Positions 47,162-55,832 of a DNA stretch of 64,000 bases are shown one piece after another. Numbering within the stretch: the first letter of the stretch is position 1; the number at the start of each line of letters is the position of its first letter. The stretch spans positions 1 to 64,000 of the forward strand of contig NZ_WNNK01000003.1 in NCBI RefSeq assembly GCF_009724245.1. Reading direction: 5' to 3'. The stretch is from Pseudomonas spelaei. GTDB lineage: Bacteria > Pseudomonadota > Gammaproteobacteria > Pseudomonadales > Pseudomonadaceae. Made by a program: the position numbers and the translations under genes. Below the pieces are notes generated by a model, which was not told the DNA's origin, did not search any database, and saw only the letters and a list, made by a program, of their open reading frames with translations.

Positions 47162-48556
47162 ATGGCGATGGACCTTTCACGACGGCAACTGCTGCAGCGC
47201 TCGGCGCTGGCGGGAGCGTTCCTGGCGTTGAGCAGCAACCCGGTGTTGGCGCAACTGGCCCGGGCACCACGGCTGATTCCCTGGCGCAACTGGTCGGGTG
47301 CGCAAAACTGCCTGCCCCTGGCGCGCCTGGCGCCGAAGAACCTGGATGAACTGGTGCAGGTGATTGGCCAGGCGCCGGGCAAGATCCGGCCAGTAGGCTC
47401 GGGCCACTCGTTCAGTGCCCTGGTGCCCACGGACGGGACGTTGCTGTCCCTGAGTTTTTTCAACGGACTGCTGGATCACGACGCCAAGACCTTGCAAGCA
47501 ACCTTTGCCGCCGGCACGCCGATGTCGCGCATGGGACCGGCCCTGAAGGCTGTCGGCCAGGCCTTGCCCAATATGGCGGACATCGACTACCAGACCCTGG
47601 CGGGTGCCATTTCCACCTCGACCCACGGCACCGGCGTGGGCTTCACCTCGTATTCCGGCGGCGTCACCGGCCTGCAACTGGTCACCGCCCAGGGTGAGGT
47701 GCTGGACTGCGACGCCCAGCGTCATCCCGAGGTGTTCAGCGCTGCCCGGGTATCCCTCGGCGCCCTCGGCGTGGCGACTCAGGTGCGTTCGCAGAACCGT
47801 GCGCCGTATCGTCTGCGGGAACGGCAATGGATCGCCAAGACCGAAGAGTTGCTGGAGGACGTAGAAAAAAACACCCGGGAAAATCAACACTGGGAAATGC
47901 TTGTGGTCACCCATTCCGATTACGCCCTGTCCATCGCCCTGAATGAAACCACCGATGCCGAGACGCCGCCGATCGACCCGGCTGAAGCGGGTGGCAATGA
48001 GTTCGTCTCGATCATCGAGAAACTCGACAAATACGGCAGCGATTTCCCCGAAGCCCGACGCACCTTGCTGAACAGCCTGCGCTATTTCGCCAGCTTCGAA
48101 GACCGGGTCGCCGAGTCGTTCCAGGTTTACGCCAATGTACGCAACGTGCGCTTCAATGAGATGGAGTATTCGGTACCCGCCGAACATGGCCCGGCGTGTC
48201 TGCGGGAAATCCTCAAGCTGATCCGCGACAAGGACCTGCGCACCTGGTTTCCCATCGAGTACCGCTACGTCAAGGCTGACGATATTCCCTTGAGCATGTT
48301 CGAGGGGCGCGACAGCTGTTCGATCTCTGTGCACCAGCACTACACCATGGACCATCACAACTTTTTCGCCGCTGTGGAACCGATTTTCTGGAAGTACGCC
48401 GGCAGGCCTCACTGGGGCAAATTACACACCCTCAATGCGCGCAACTTGCAGCCGCTTTATCCGCGTTGGGATGAATTCACCCGAGTGCGTCAGGCCCTGG
48501 ACCCCAGCGGCAAATTCCTTAATGCGCACCTGTCATCGATCCTGGGGGTGGCCTGA
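47162..48556 (+). CDS. Tat-exported D-arabinono-1,4-lactone oxidase-like FAD enzyme
   Basis: A 464-residue flavoprotein with a twin-arginine signal (MDLSRRQLLQRSALAGAFLAL). The FAD-binding PCMH-type domain has KIRPVGSGHSFSALVPTDG and MADIDYQTLAGAISTSTHGTG, and the C-terminal ALO domain ends with WDEFTRVRQALDPSGKFLNAHL and the conserved HWGKLH. ALO enzymes oxidise aldonolactones or aldoses. Export plus the neighbouring cytochrome suggests it reduces the cytochrome instead of oxygen. It overlaps the next gene by one base. Start could be 47162 or 47168. Confidence 0.9.
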   Translation: MAMDLSRRQLLQRSALAGAFLALSSNPVLAQLARAPRLIPWRNWSGAQNCLPLARLAPKNLDELVQVIGQAPGKIRPVGSGHSFSALVPTDGTLLSLSFFNGLLDHDAKTLQATFAAGTPMSRMGPALKAVGQALPNMADIDYQTLAGAISTSTHGTGVGFTSYSGGVTGLQLVTAQGEVLDCDAQRHPEVFSAARVSLGALGVATQVRSQNRAPYRLRERQWIAKTEELLEDVEKNTRENQHWEMLVVTHSDYALSIALNETTDAETPPIDPAEAGGNEFVSIIEKLDKYGSDFPEARRTLLNSLRYFASFEDRVAESFQVYANVRNVRFNEMEYSVPAEHGPACLREILKLIRDKDLRTWFPIEYRYVKADDIPLSMFEGRDSCSISVHQHYTMDHHNFFAAVEPIFWKYAGRPHWGKLHTLNARNLQPLYPRWDEFTRVRQALDPSGKFLNAHLSSILGVA

Positions 48557-49833
48557 TGAACCGCAGAAACTTCATGCTCGGCACCGTTGGACTGGGGGCG
48601 CTGGCGGTTGGCGGCGCGGCCTTGTTGCGCCCGGGTGATCGCGGGAGTCCCTACAACGATTATTTCCGCACCTTGAACCAGGAGCTCAAGGCCCATGGGC
48701 CGATGCGCCCGGTGATGCTGATCGACCTGGACCGTCTGGACCACAACATTGATGTGGTGATGCAGTCGGTGCAGCGTGGCGGCAAACACCTGCGGCTGGT
48801 GGAGAAATCCCTGCCATCGCCGGGATTGCTGGCCTACATCGCCAAGCGTGCCGGTACCCAGCGCTTGATGTCGTTTCATCAGCCGTTCCTCAACCATGAC
48901 GCCCAGGTTTTCCCCGACGCCGATATCCTGCTGGGCAAGCCGTTGCCGGTACGTTCTGTCGAGCTGTTTTACCAACAGCACAAGGGCCCGTTTGATCCTG
49001 CGCGGCAGTTGCAATGGTTGCTGGACACCCCCGAACGCCTGCAGCAATACCTCGCGCTGGCGCAAGGGCTGGGGACGAAGATGCGGGTCAACATCGAGCT
49101 GGATGTGGGCCTGCACCGTGGCGGTATCAGTGACAACGCCATGCTGGGGCAGATGCTGGGGATGATCAGCGCGCATCCACAGCACCTGGAATTTGCCGGG
49201 TTTATGGGCTACGACCCATTTGTGGGTATGGGGGTGCCGGGGATTCTCGGCTCGCCCCAGGCGTTGTTCGACAAGGTCATGCAGCAGTACAACGGCTATG
49301 TCGACTACACCCGCCAGCAGTTTGCGCCCTTGTGGCGTGATGGTCTGACGTTGAACACCGCTGGCAGTCCGACTTATCGCATTCATGAGCAGGAGCGTCT
49401 GAGCAGTGAAGTGTCGGTGGGTACGGCGATGCTCAAGCCGACGCACTACGATTTGCCGTCGCTGAGTGAGCATGTGCCTGCGGCTTTTATCGCTACGCCG
49501 GTATTGAAAAGCACGGGGGCGGTGAATATTCCGGCGTTGGATGACAAGTCGCGGTTGTTCTCGTGGTGGGACCCTAACCAGCGGGCTACGTTCTTTATCT
49601 ATGGGGGGAATTGGTTGGCGGAGTTTGAGTCGCCGGGGGGGCTGCAAAGCAATGAGTTGTATGGGCGCAGTTCCAATCAGGAGATGGTGAATGGTTCGCC
49701 CAAGGTTGCCTTGAGGGTGGAGGACCAGGTGTTTTTGCGTCCGACTCAGAGTGAGTTTGTGTTGCTGCAGTTTGGGGATTTATTGGGGGTACGGGGCGGG
49801 AAGATTGTTGAGCGGTGGCCGGTTTATAGCTGA
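48556..49833 (+). CDS. Tat-exported DSD1-like PLP-dependent enzyme lacking usual metal ligands
   Basis: A 425-residue protein with a twin-arginine signal (MNRRNFMLGTVGLGALAVGG) and an alanine-racemase-fold N-domain: MLIDLDRLDHNIDVVMQS and the probable PLP Lys in LRLVEKSLPSPGLLAY, then NIELDVGLHRGGI. Family D-threonine aldolases and D-serine dehydratases bind metal with a His-x-Cys near the C-terminus, but the equivalent stretch here (LQFGDLLGVRGGKIVERWPV) has neither residue. The function is therefore uncertain. It is the last gene of the cytochrome-oxidase operon. Confidence 0.82.
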   Translation: MNRRNFMLGTVGLGALAVGGAALLRPGDRGSPYNDYFRTLNQELKAHGPMRPVMLIDLDRLDHNIDVVMQSVQRGGKHLRLVEKSLPSPGLLAYIAKRAGTQRLMSFHQPFLNHDAQVFPDADILLGKPLPVRSVELFYQQHKGPFDPARQLQWLLDTPERLQQYLALAQGLGTKMRVNIELDVGLHRGGISDNAMLGQMLGMISAHPQHLEFAGFMGYDPFVGMGVPGILGSPQALFDKVMQQYNGYVDYTRQQFAPLWRDGLTLNTAGSPTYRIHEQERLSSEVSVGTAMLKPTHYDLPSLSEHVPAAFIATPVLKSTGAVNIPALDDKSRLFSWWDPNQRATFFIYGGNWLAEFESPGGLQSNELYGRSSNQEMVNGSPKVALRVEDQVFLRPTQSEFVLLQFGDLLGVRGGKIVERWPVYS

Positions 49834-49839
49834 CAGGTT

Positions 49840-50905
49840 GGTTGGGTGTGGGGTCTGGGGGCATATCCGTTGCTGCGGTGATGGCTACGTATGGTTCCGC
49901 CCTTACGGCGGGTCACTTTGGAAAAGAGCCCCAAAGTAACCAAAGGGCTCTTGCCCCACCACTCGGTGCCTCGCTTAGGCTCGGCATGCCCTCACTCCGG
50001 CATTGCTCCGTGGGCCGCCGCAATGGGCCATCCCTGGCCCAGTGCGGCTAAACCGGCGTCCTGCCGGTTTACCCACGGCCCAATGCCTGCGTTCGGCCAT
50101 CGTGGTTTAACGGGGCGCCTAAGATCAAAGTCAAAAGCAGATCAAGAGCACAGCGGCCTACCGGCCGGCTTGAGTGGTGTGAAGCAAAGGCAAGGGCCAG
50201 AGCGAAAGCAGAGCTGCTTTTCTGTGGGAGCTGGCTTGCCTGCGATGGCATCACCTCGGTCTTTCAGGAACACCGAGCTGATGTCATCGCAGCATAGGTA
50301 TCTACATATTTTTGAATCCTGCAAAAAACCTGTAACCGCTCGATGGGCTGCGTAGCGGCCCCTAGGGCGGTCCTGCGGACCGCATCGCAGCCTCGTACCT
50401 CGGCAGCGGCTACAAAAATCAGGCTCCTGCGCAATTGTGTAGATACCTATGCTGCGATGGCATCACCTCGGTGTTCTTGAAAGACCGAGTTGCCTGCATC
50501 GCAGGCAAGCCAGCTCCCACAGAAAAGCAGATCTGCTTTCGCTCTGGCCCTTGCTGGGCCTTGCTTTTGCTTCTACCACTCAGGTCGGCTTTCAGGCCGC
50601 CGTGCTTTTGATTTTGATCTTAGGCGCCCCGTTAAACCACGCTGGCCGAACGCAGGTATTACGGAGTGGGTAAACCGGCAGGACGCCGGTTTAGCCGCGT
50701 TGGGCCATGGATGGCCCGTCGCGGCGGCCCACGGAGTAATGCCGGAGTGAGGGCATGCCGAGCCTAGGCGAGGCACCAAGTGGTGGGGCAAGAGCCCTTT
50801 GGTTACTTTGGGGCTCTTTTCCAAAGTGACCCGCCGTAAGGGCGGAACCCTAAGCGGCCATCACCGCAACAACGGATATGTCCCCCAATCCCAACCCCAA
50901 CATCA
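49840..50905. repeat. Giant imperfect inverted repeat (two arms of about 445 bases around a 130-base core)
   Basis: The arms 49861-50306 and 50438-50880 are near-exact reverse complements through most of their length, including the blocks CCAAAGTAACCAAAGGGCTC, CCTAAGATCAAA and the REP pieces TGTGGGAGCTGG at 50224 and CCAGCTCCCACA at 50510. Similarity extends loosely outward to 49840 and 50905. Short frames in the arms (for example 49891-50355) are mirrored, repetitive and not gene-like. It fills the gap between two convergent genes. This block type is widespread in fluorescent pseudomonads as an intergenic repeat. Confidence 0.88.
50341..50410. repeat. Core REP-like unit inside the giant inverted repeat
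   Basis: The 70 bases starting CGATGGGCTGCGTAGC and ending CTCGGCAGCGGC match most of the element at 53096-53190 but lack its left arm. It is thus a truncated second copy placed in the centre of the inverted repeat. Confidence 0.7.
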
Positions 50906-51844
50906 GAGAGCAAACGGAATCGTCAACTTAGCCCACAACATATCCCCTTCAGGCCGATTCTTCACATCGAACTCCTTGGCCCACCGCACCTCCGCACTGG
51001 CGTACTTGAGAAAGGTGAAATACACCGCCGGACCTATGGCAAACACCTGCCCCTTCACACCGTCATCGACGTCTTCCCCATAGATATTCACCACCGTCCG
51101 CCCGTACTGCTTATCGTCAGTGGTCTGCTTGAGGTAGTACCCATTCACCCCCAGGCTCAGGTTATCGGTCACTTTGTAGCTGGCCGAATAATCAAAATGG
51201 AAAATCTGCCCCGAGCGGTAATGGGTATCAGGGTTTTCCTTGTTGAAACTGTAGGTGGTCTTGATCGACAACTCGGTGCGTTCATTCGGCATCCAGGTCG
51301 CCGACACCAGCGGTTTGTAGGTATAGAAATTGTTGCTGGTGTTGGCCAGCCGCGTGGCGTCGTACTCGCCGGTGGGCAAGGTGATCTCCAGGGCCGTCGC
51401 CAGGGTCAGGTTCTTGCCCATGTCCCAGAGGATGATCGGTGCCAGGGTGGTATCGCCCATACTTTCGCGCTGGTCAGACATGCCGAACATCGACACCTGC
51501 TGTTTAATCCAGGGCTGGGCGATGTAGGCACCCAGTCGCCCGCCGAACACCCGTACCGGGCTGAGGTAATCCAGGCGCGGGATGACCGCATCGGACTGGA
51601 TATCCACCCCCGACACCTTGCCGCCCAGGGAGCTGATATTGAGCTTCCTGGCTTCGTAGTGGTTGTAGTAGAGGTTGAACGCAAACATGTGGTCCGGCAG
51701 GTTGTTGACGTCCAGCGGCAAGATGTAGAAGCCGTCGGTGCCGGGGCCGATGTTGTCGACACCGCCTTCGGTGGCCAGGGCCGGCAGGCTGATCAGGGTC
51801 AGCAGGGCGAGTTGCACGGGGCGAAGCGCACGGATCGGTTTCAT
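50903..51844 (-). CDS. SphA/phenol-meta-pathway-like outer-membrane protein
   Basis: A 313-residue exported protein: signal peptide MKPIRALRPVQLALLTLISLPALA, then GGVDNIGPGTDGFYILPLDVNNLPDHMFAF, a series of amphipathic strands, and a C-terminus ending FAL, as in outer-membrane beta barrels. It resembles the COG4313/SphA group linked to uptake of hydrophobic compounds such as phenols and sphingosine. The divergent AraC gene starts 203 bases away and is its likely activator. A second Met at 51856 is a possible start. Confidence 0.8.
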   Translation of the reverse strand: MKPIRALRPVQLALLTLISLPALATEGGVDNIGPGTDGFYILPLDVNNLPDHMFAFNLYYNHYEARKLNISSLGGKVSGVDIQSDAVIPRLDYLSPVRVFGGRLGAYIAQPWIKQQVSMFGMSDQRESMGDTTLAPIILWDMGKNLTLATALEITLPTGEYDATRLANTSNNFYTYKPLVSATWMPNERTELSIKTTYSFNKENPDTHYRSGQIFHFDYSASYKVTDNLSLGVNGYYLKQTTDDKQYGRTVVNIYGEDVDDGVKGQVFAIGPAVYFTFLKYASAEVRWAKEFDVKNRPEGDMLWAKLTIPFAL

Positions 51845-52046
51845 GTCTGGGCTCATTATTATTGTTAGGGGAACGCTACCTATACAAATAAGCCCTTGGT
51901 GCCCAACGGGGCAGGGTATTGGCGGCCAGATAGGGGGACTTTGGCGGACAGCTTTCATCCAGAGTGCGGCGGATCTTGCAAGCGCCTATGATTGTCAGGA
52001 TGTTTCTAAAACAACAACCGAGCACTCAGTCGGGAATCGAAGGTCC

Positions 52047-53087
52047 ATGCAAAGCAAAGTCGTTGATCCGCACTATGAACTGGCGTTGGTCTCGCCATTT
52101 CTCCTGCAAACCCTCGGGCAAGTCGTCGCGCAAAAGGGCGCCAGCGCCGAGCATTTGTGTCGCGGCCTGGGGTTTACCCTCGATGACCTGGATGACCCGG
52201 CCCAGCGGATTTCCTATCGCCAGGCGGTCACTATGATTCAACGTGCACTCAAGGTTCTGCCCGACCAGGGATTGGGCTTGTGTGTGGGCCATCAGAATGT
52301 GCTGGGCACCCTGGGCCTGCTGGGGCACGTGATTTCGCTATGCAAGACCCTGCGCGATGCGTTCGCTGTCGGCGAACGCCATCAACACACCTCCGGTGGC
52401 ATTGCCACCACGCGTACCCACGAAAGCGCCGACGAGGTGTTTGTCGATATCGAATGCCTGTTGCCCTACGCACAGGTGCAAGTGTTTGCCGCCGAAGAGT
52501 TCTTCGCCAGCCTCATGGTCTATGGCCGGGCCTTGGTGGGCGCCGACTTCATGCCGCTGCGGGTGGAGTTCATGCATGCCGCGCCGTCGTATGTTGCCGA
52601 ATACCTGCGGTTGTTCGGTGCGGATGTGCGCTTTGGTTGCCTGCACAATCGCATGGTCCTGGCCCGCCATTGGCTGGACGTATGCCTGCCCAATCATCAT
52701 GCCCTGGCGTTGCGCCAGGCCCTGGAGCTGCTGGAACTGGAAAGCGCCCAACTGCACCAGAAGATGGACTTGACCCAAGCCGTGGAGCGCGCGATTTCCC
52801 GTGACTTGCAGGGCAGCCAACTGGAAAAGGTCGCCAGTGACTTGAACATGAGCGGCCGTACCTTGCGCCGGCGCCTGACCGAACACGGGCTGACGTTTGA
52901 GGGGTTGCTGGAGCACGTACGGCGTGCGCGAACCATGGGCTTGTTGAGCAACCCTGGGTTGTCCATCGAGCGCATCACCGAGGAGGTGGGTTACAGCGAT
53001 GTACGCAGTTTCAGACGGGCGTTCAAACGCTGGACGGGACTGAGTCCCAGCGCGTTTCGCAGTGAAGGGGGAGGGGCCGTGCTCTGA
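52047..53087 (+). CDS. AraC family regulator with arabinose-binding-like N-domain
   Basis: A 346-residue activator. Residues 15-200 resemble the N-domain found in OruR/SphR-type regulators; the DNA-binding domain occupies the last 100 residues with LEKVASDLNMSGRTLRRRLTEHGLTFEGLL and ERITEEVGYSDVRSFRRAFKRWTGLSPSAFR. The SphR-SphA pairing in P. aeruginosa responds to sphingosine, and the divergent arrangement here matches, so a hydrophobic host or environmental signal is plausible. ATG 52047 follows an AAGG site; the upstream in-frame stretch is not family-like. Confidence 0.9.
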   Translation: MQSKVVDPHYELALVSPFLLQTLGQVVAQKGASAEHLCRGLGFTLDDLDDPAQRISYRQAVTMIQRALKVLPDQGLGLCVGHQNVLGTLGLLGHVISLCKTLRDAFAVGERHQHTSGGIATTRTHESADEVFVDIECLLPYAQVQVFAAEEFFASLMVYGRALVGADFMPLRVEFMHAAPSYVAEYLRLFGADVRFGCLHNRMVLARHWLDVCLPNHHALALRQALELLELESAQLHQKMDLTQAVERAISRDLQGSQLEKVASDLNMSGRTLRRRLTEHGLTFEGLLEHVRRARTMGLLSNPGLSIERITEEVGYSDVRSFRRAFKRWTGLSPSAFRSEGGGAVL

Positions 53088-53095
53088 TTCTTGTA

Positions 53096-53190
53096 GCCGC
53101 TGCCGAGGTACGAGGCTGCGATGGGCTGCGTAGCAGGCCCCAGGGGCGGTCCTGCGGACACGCATCGCAGCCTCGTGCCTCGGCAGCGGC
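53096..53190. repeat. Long REP-like hairpin between AraC and transketolase genes
   Basis: GCCGCTGCCGAGGTACGAGG at the left pairs with the reverse complement at 53161-53190 (CCTCGTGCCTCGGCAGCGGC). The stem includes CTGCGATG and CATCGCAG. It lies between the ends of convergent genes eight bases after the AraC stop and seven before the transketolase stop, so it may terminate both. Confidence 0.8.
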
Positions 53191-53197
53191 AGCAGGA

Positions 53198-55255
53198 TTA
53201 CGACCGTTGGATCTGCTCCTTGGCCACCTTCACTACATTCTCCAGCGTAAACCCGAACTTGGCCTGTAACTTGGGCAGCGGTGCCGAAGCCCCGAAGCTG
53301 TTCATCACCACCTTGGCCCCGGTCTGCCCGACATAACGATCCCAACCCAAGGGCCCGGCCTGTTCCACTACGACCCGGGCTTTCACGGCCGGCGGCAAGA
53401 CGCTGTCGCGGTAGGCCAGGTCCTGTTCCTCAAACAACTCCCAACTGGGCATCGATACCACCCGGGCCGCCACGCCGTCCGCTTTCAATTGTTCATAGGC
53501 GTCCACCGCGAGGCTGACTTCACTGCCGGTCGCCATCAGGATCACCTCGGGCTTCTCGGCCCCGGCCAATACATAGGCCCCCCGGGCAGTGCCCGACGCA
53601 GCTGCGTATTGGGTGCGATCCAGCGTCGGCAGATTCTGGCGCGAAAGCACGATGCAACTGGGGCGATGGGTTTGGGCGAGCGCGATTTTCCAGGCCTCAA
53701 GGGTCTCATTGGCATCCCCGGGACGCAGGGTCAACAGGCCCGGCGTGGCACGCAGCTGGCTCAGGTGCTCGATAGGCTGGTGCGTCGGACCATCTTCGCC
53801 GACACCAATTGAGTCATGGGTAAACACAAACACCACCGGCAGTTCCATGATCGCCGCCAGGCGGATCGGTGGTTTCATGTAGTCGCTGAATACCAGGAAC
53901 GTCGAGGTGTAGGGCCGCAGATAGGACAGCGCCATCCCGTTGGCGATGGCCCCCATGGCATGCTCGCGGATACCGAAGTGCAGGTTGCGCCCGCTATAGT
54001 CCTCGGCACTGAAACGCCCGGCACCGTCGAAGGTCAGGTTGGTCTTGGTGGACGGCGACAAGTCTGCCGAGCCCCCCAGCAGCCAGGGAATCTGCTGTGC
54101 AAACGCGTTCAACACTTCGCCGCCCGAAGCACGGCTGGCCAGGCCTTTGGCATCGCTGGCAAAGCTCGGCAAACGGTCCTCCCAATGCTCGGGCATTTCA
54201 CCGGCGCGCATACGCCGCAGTTCATCGGCGAGTTCCGGCTCGTACTGTTCGAGCCGGGACAGGGTTTGCGTCCATTGCTCATACAAGGGCCGGGCGCGTG
54301 CCACCAGGGCGTCGTGCAATACACTACGGGCCTCATCTGGAACCAGGAAGCTTGAGTCTTCGGGCCAGCCGTAAGCGGCCTTGGTCAGGCGAATCTCATC
54401 CACGCCCAGGGGCTCGCCGTGGGCAGCAGACGTATTGTGTTTGTGGGGCGAACCGTAGCCAATCACGCTGTCGACCACGATCAGCGTCGGCGCCCCAGTG
54501 TTGGTCTTGAAGGTGTCCAGGGCATCACTCAGGGCCTTGAGGTCATTGGCATCGGTCACGTGCAAGGTGTGCCAGCCATAGGCCTGGAAGCGTTTGATCA
54601 CGTCTTCACTGAAGGCCAATTCGGTGTGGCCCTCGATGCTGATGGTGTTGTTGTCGTAGATCCAGCACAGGTTCGCCAGCTTCAAGTGGCCAGCCAGGGA
54701 CGCGGCCTCGCTGCTGATGCCTTCCATCATGTCGCCGTCGCCGCACAGGGTGTAGACGTTGTAGTCGAACAACACGTTGGCGTCCCGGTTGAAACGCTGG
54801 GCCAACCAACGTTCGGCCATGGCCATGCCGACGCTGTTGGCGCAACCCTGGCCCAGCGGGCCGGTGGTGGTTTCCACCCCAGTGGTCATGCGGTATTCCG
54901 GGTGGCCTGGTGTTTTGGAATCCATCTGCCGGAACTGTTTGATGTCCTCAAGGCTGATGGCCGGGTTACCGGAGCGCTTGCCGTGTTCATCAATCTCGAC
55001 CACGCCGGCCAGGTGCAGCAACGAATAAAGCAACATCGAGGCATGGCCCACCGACAATACGAAGCGGTCACGGTTGGGCCAGTCGGGGTGCTCGGGGTGA
55101 TAGCGCAGGAAGCGGTTCCACAAGGTATAACCCACCGGCGCCAGGCCCATGGGCGTGCCGGGGTGGCCGGAGTTGGCCTTCTGCACAGCGTCCATGGCGA
55201 GGGTACGAAGGGTGTTGATGCACAGGGTGTCGACAGCGTTGGCAGCGTGATTCAT
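53198..55255 (-). CDS. tkt: Transketolase
   Basis: A 685-residue thiamine diphosphate enzyme of the pentose phosphate pathway. It has KANSGHPGTPMGLAPVGYTLW at the start, the ThDP motif CGDGDMMEGISSEAASLAGH, DSVIGYGSPHKHNTSAAHGEPLG, and the pyrimidine-domain FVFTHDSIGVGEDGPTHQPIEHL. It is not next to gap or pgk genes as the housekeeping Pseudomonas tktA is, so it may be a second, differently regulated copy. The gene is separated from the YdcH gene by 188 bases. Confidence 0.95.
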   Translation of the reverse strand: MNHAANAVDTLCINTLRTLAMDAVQKANSGHPGTPMGLAPVGYTLWNRFLRYHPEHPDWPNRDRFVLSVGHASMLLYSLLHLAGVVEIDEHGKRSGNPAISLEDIKQFRQMDSKTPGHPEYRMTTGVETTTGPLGQGCANSVGMAMAERWLAQRFNRDANVLFDYNVYTLCGDGDMMEGISSEAASLAGHLKLANLCWIYDNNTISIEGHTELAFSEDVIKRFQAYGWHTLHVTDANDLKALSDALDTFKTNTGAPTLIVVDSVIGYGSPHKHNTSAAHGEPLGVDEIRLTKAAYGWPEDSSFLVPDEARSVLHDALVARARPLYEQWTQTLSRLEQYEPELADELRRMRAGEMPEHWEDRLPSFASDAKGLASRASGGEVLNAFAQQIPWLLGGSADLSPSTKTNLTFDGAGRFSAEDYSGRNLHFGIREHAMGAIANGMALSYLRPYTSTFLVFSDYMKPPIRLAAIMELPVVFVFTHDSIGVGEDGPTHQPIEHLSQLRATPGLLTLRPGDANETLEAWKIALAQTHRPSCIVLSRQNLPTLDRTQYAAASGTARGAYVLAGAEKPEVILMATGSEVSLAVDAYEQLKADGVAARVVSMPSWELFEEQDLAYRDSVLPPAVKARVVVEQAGPLGWDRYVGQTGAKVVMNSFGASAPLPKLQAKFGFTLENVVKVAKEQIQRS

Positions 55256-55443
55256 GGAACCTGTCCTCCTCGGGTGGCGATCTACAGTGGAGGGCAGGGC
55301 ACGGTAAAGGTTTTATCCCATGACCCCTACTGCGACGAACGGGGCTGCAAACACGACAGCCTTGATCTCGAACATGACAAGCGCCCCTCCGATAGGCTAG
55401 CTTCAAAGGGCATCAGCCATTGAACAACTTGCGGAGGTACTCC

Positions 55444-55665
55444 ATGCCAGTGAAACACGACCTGTATCAGGACCTGGGTTTGAGCAAGGAAGTCGTCGAC
55501 GGGCGCCGGGCAGAAAATCCTCATTTGAATGCGCTGCTCGATAAATACAAAACTGTCGATGAGCTGGTGTTGAGCGCTGAAAAGGCGGCCGGCAGTGATG
55601 ATGAGTTGAAGAAGTTGAAGGAGAAGCGCTTGCTCGTTAAGGACGAGATTGCCAAGTTGCTGTAA
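55444..55665 (+). CDS. YdcH/DUF465 family small protein
   Basis: A 73-residue protein with GGAGG ahead of the ATG at 55444. It has the family pattern: a short N-terminal helix, NPHLNALLDKYKTVDELVLSAE in the middle and a Lys-rich coiled coil ELKKLKEKRLLVKDEIAKLL at the end. Members form helical hairpins and are often expressed in stationary phase or stress. No function is established. Confidence 0.88.
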   Translation: MPVKHDLYQDLGLSKEVVDGRRAENPHLNALLDKYKTVDELVLSAEKAAGSDDELKKLKEKRLLVKDEIAKLL

Positions 55666-55680
55666 GCGGCATACATCCCG

Positions 55681-55709
55681 TGTGGGGGCGCCGTACTGCC
55701 GCTCCCACA
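55681..55709. repeat. Degenerate REP hairpin after ydcH
   Basis: TGTGGGGGCG and CGCTCCCACA pair imperfectly around a short loop. It lies between convergent genes. Confidence 0.5.
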
Positions 55710-55832
55710 TTTGTTCAGAATTTTCCGAAGGACAGCATCACCACAGCTACCTATCATGCCCATCGTTCGCCCGACCCTGGGGCTCGTTTACGGCGCAAGG
55801 ACTGCGCTGTGGCGTCGGGCGAACTCTTTACC

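Noticed and set aside
49891..50824. Several short reading frames on both strands rich in Arg, Pro and Trp.
   Set aside because: They lie inside the inverted repeat, mirror each other on opposite strands and have no ribosome sites. They look like repeat translations.
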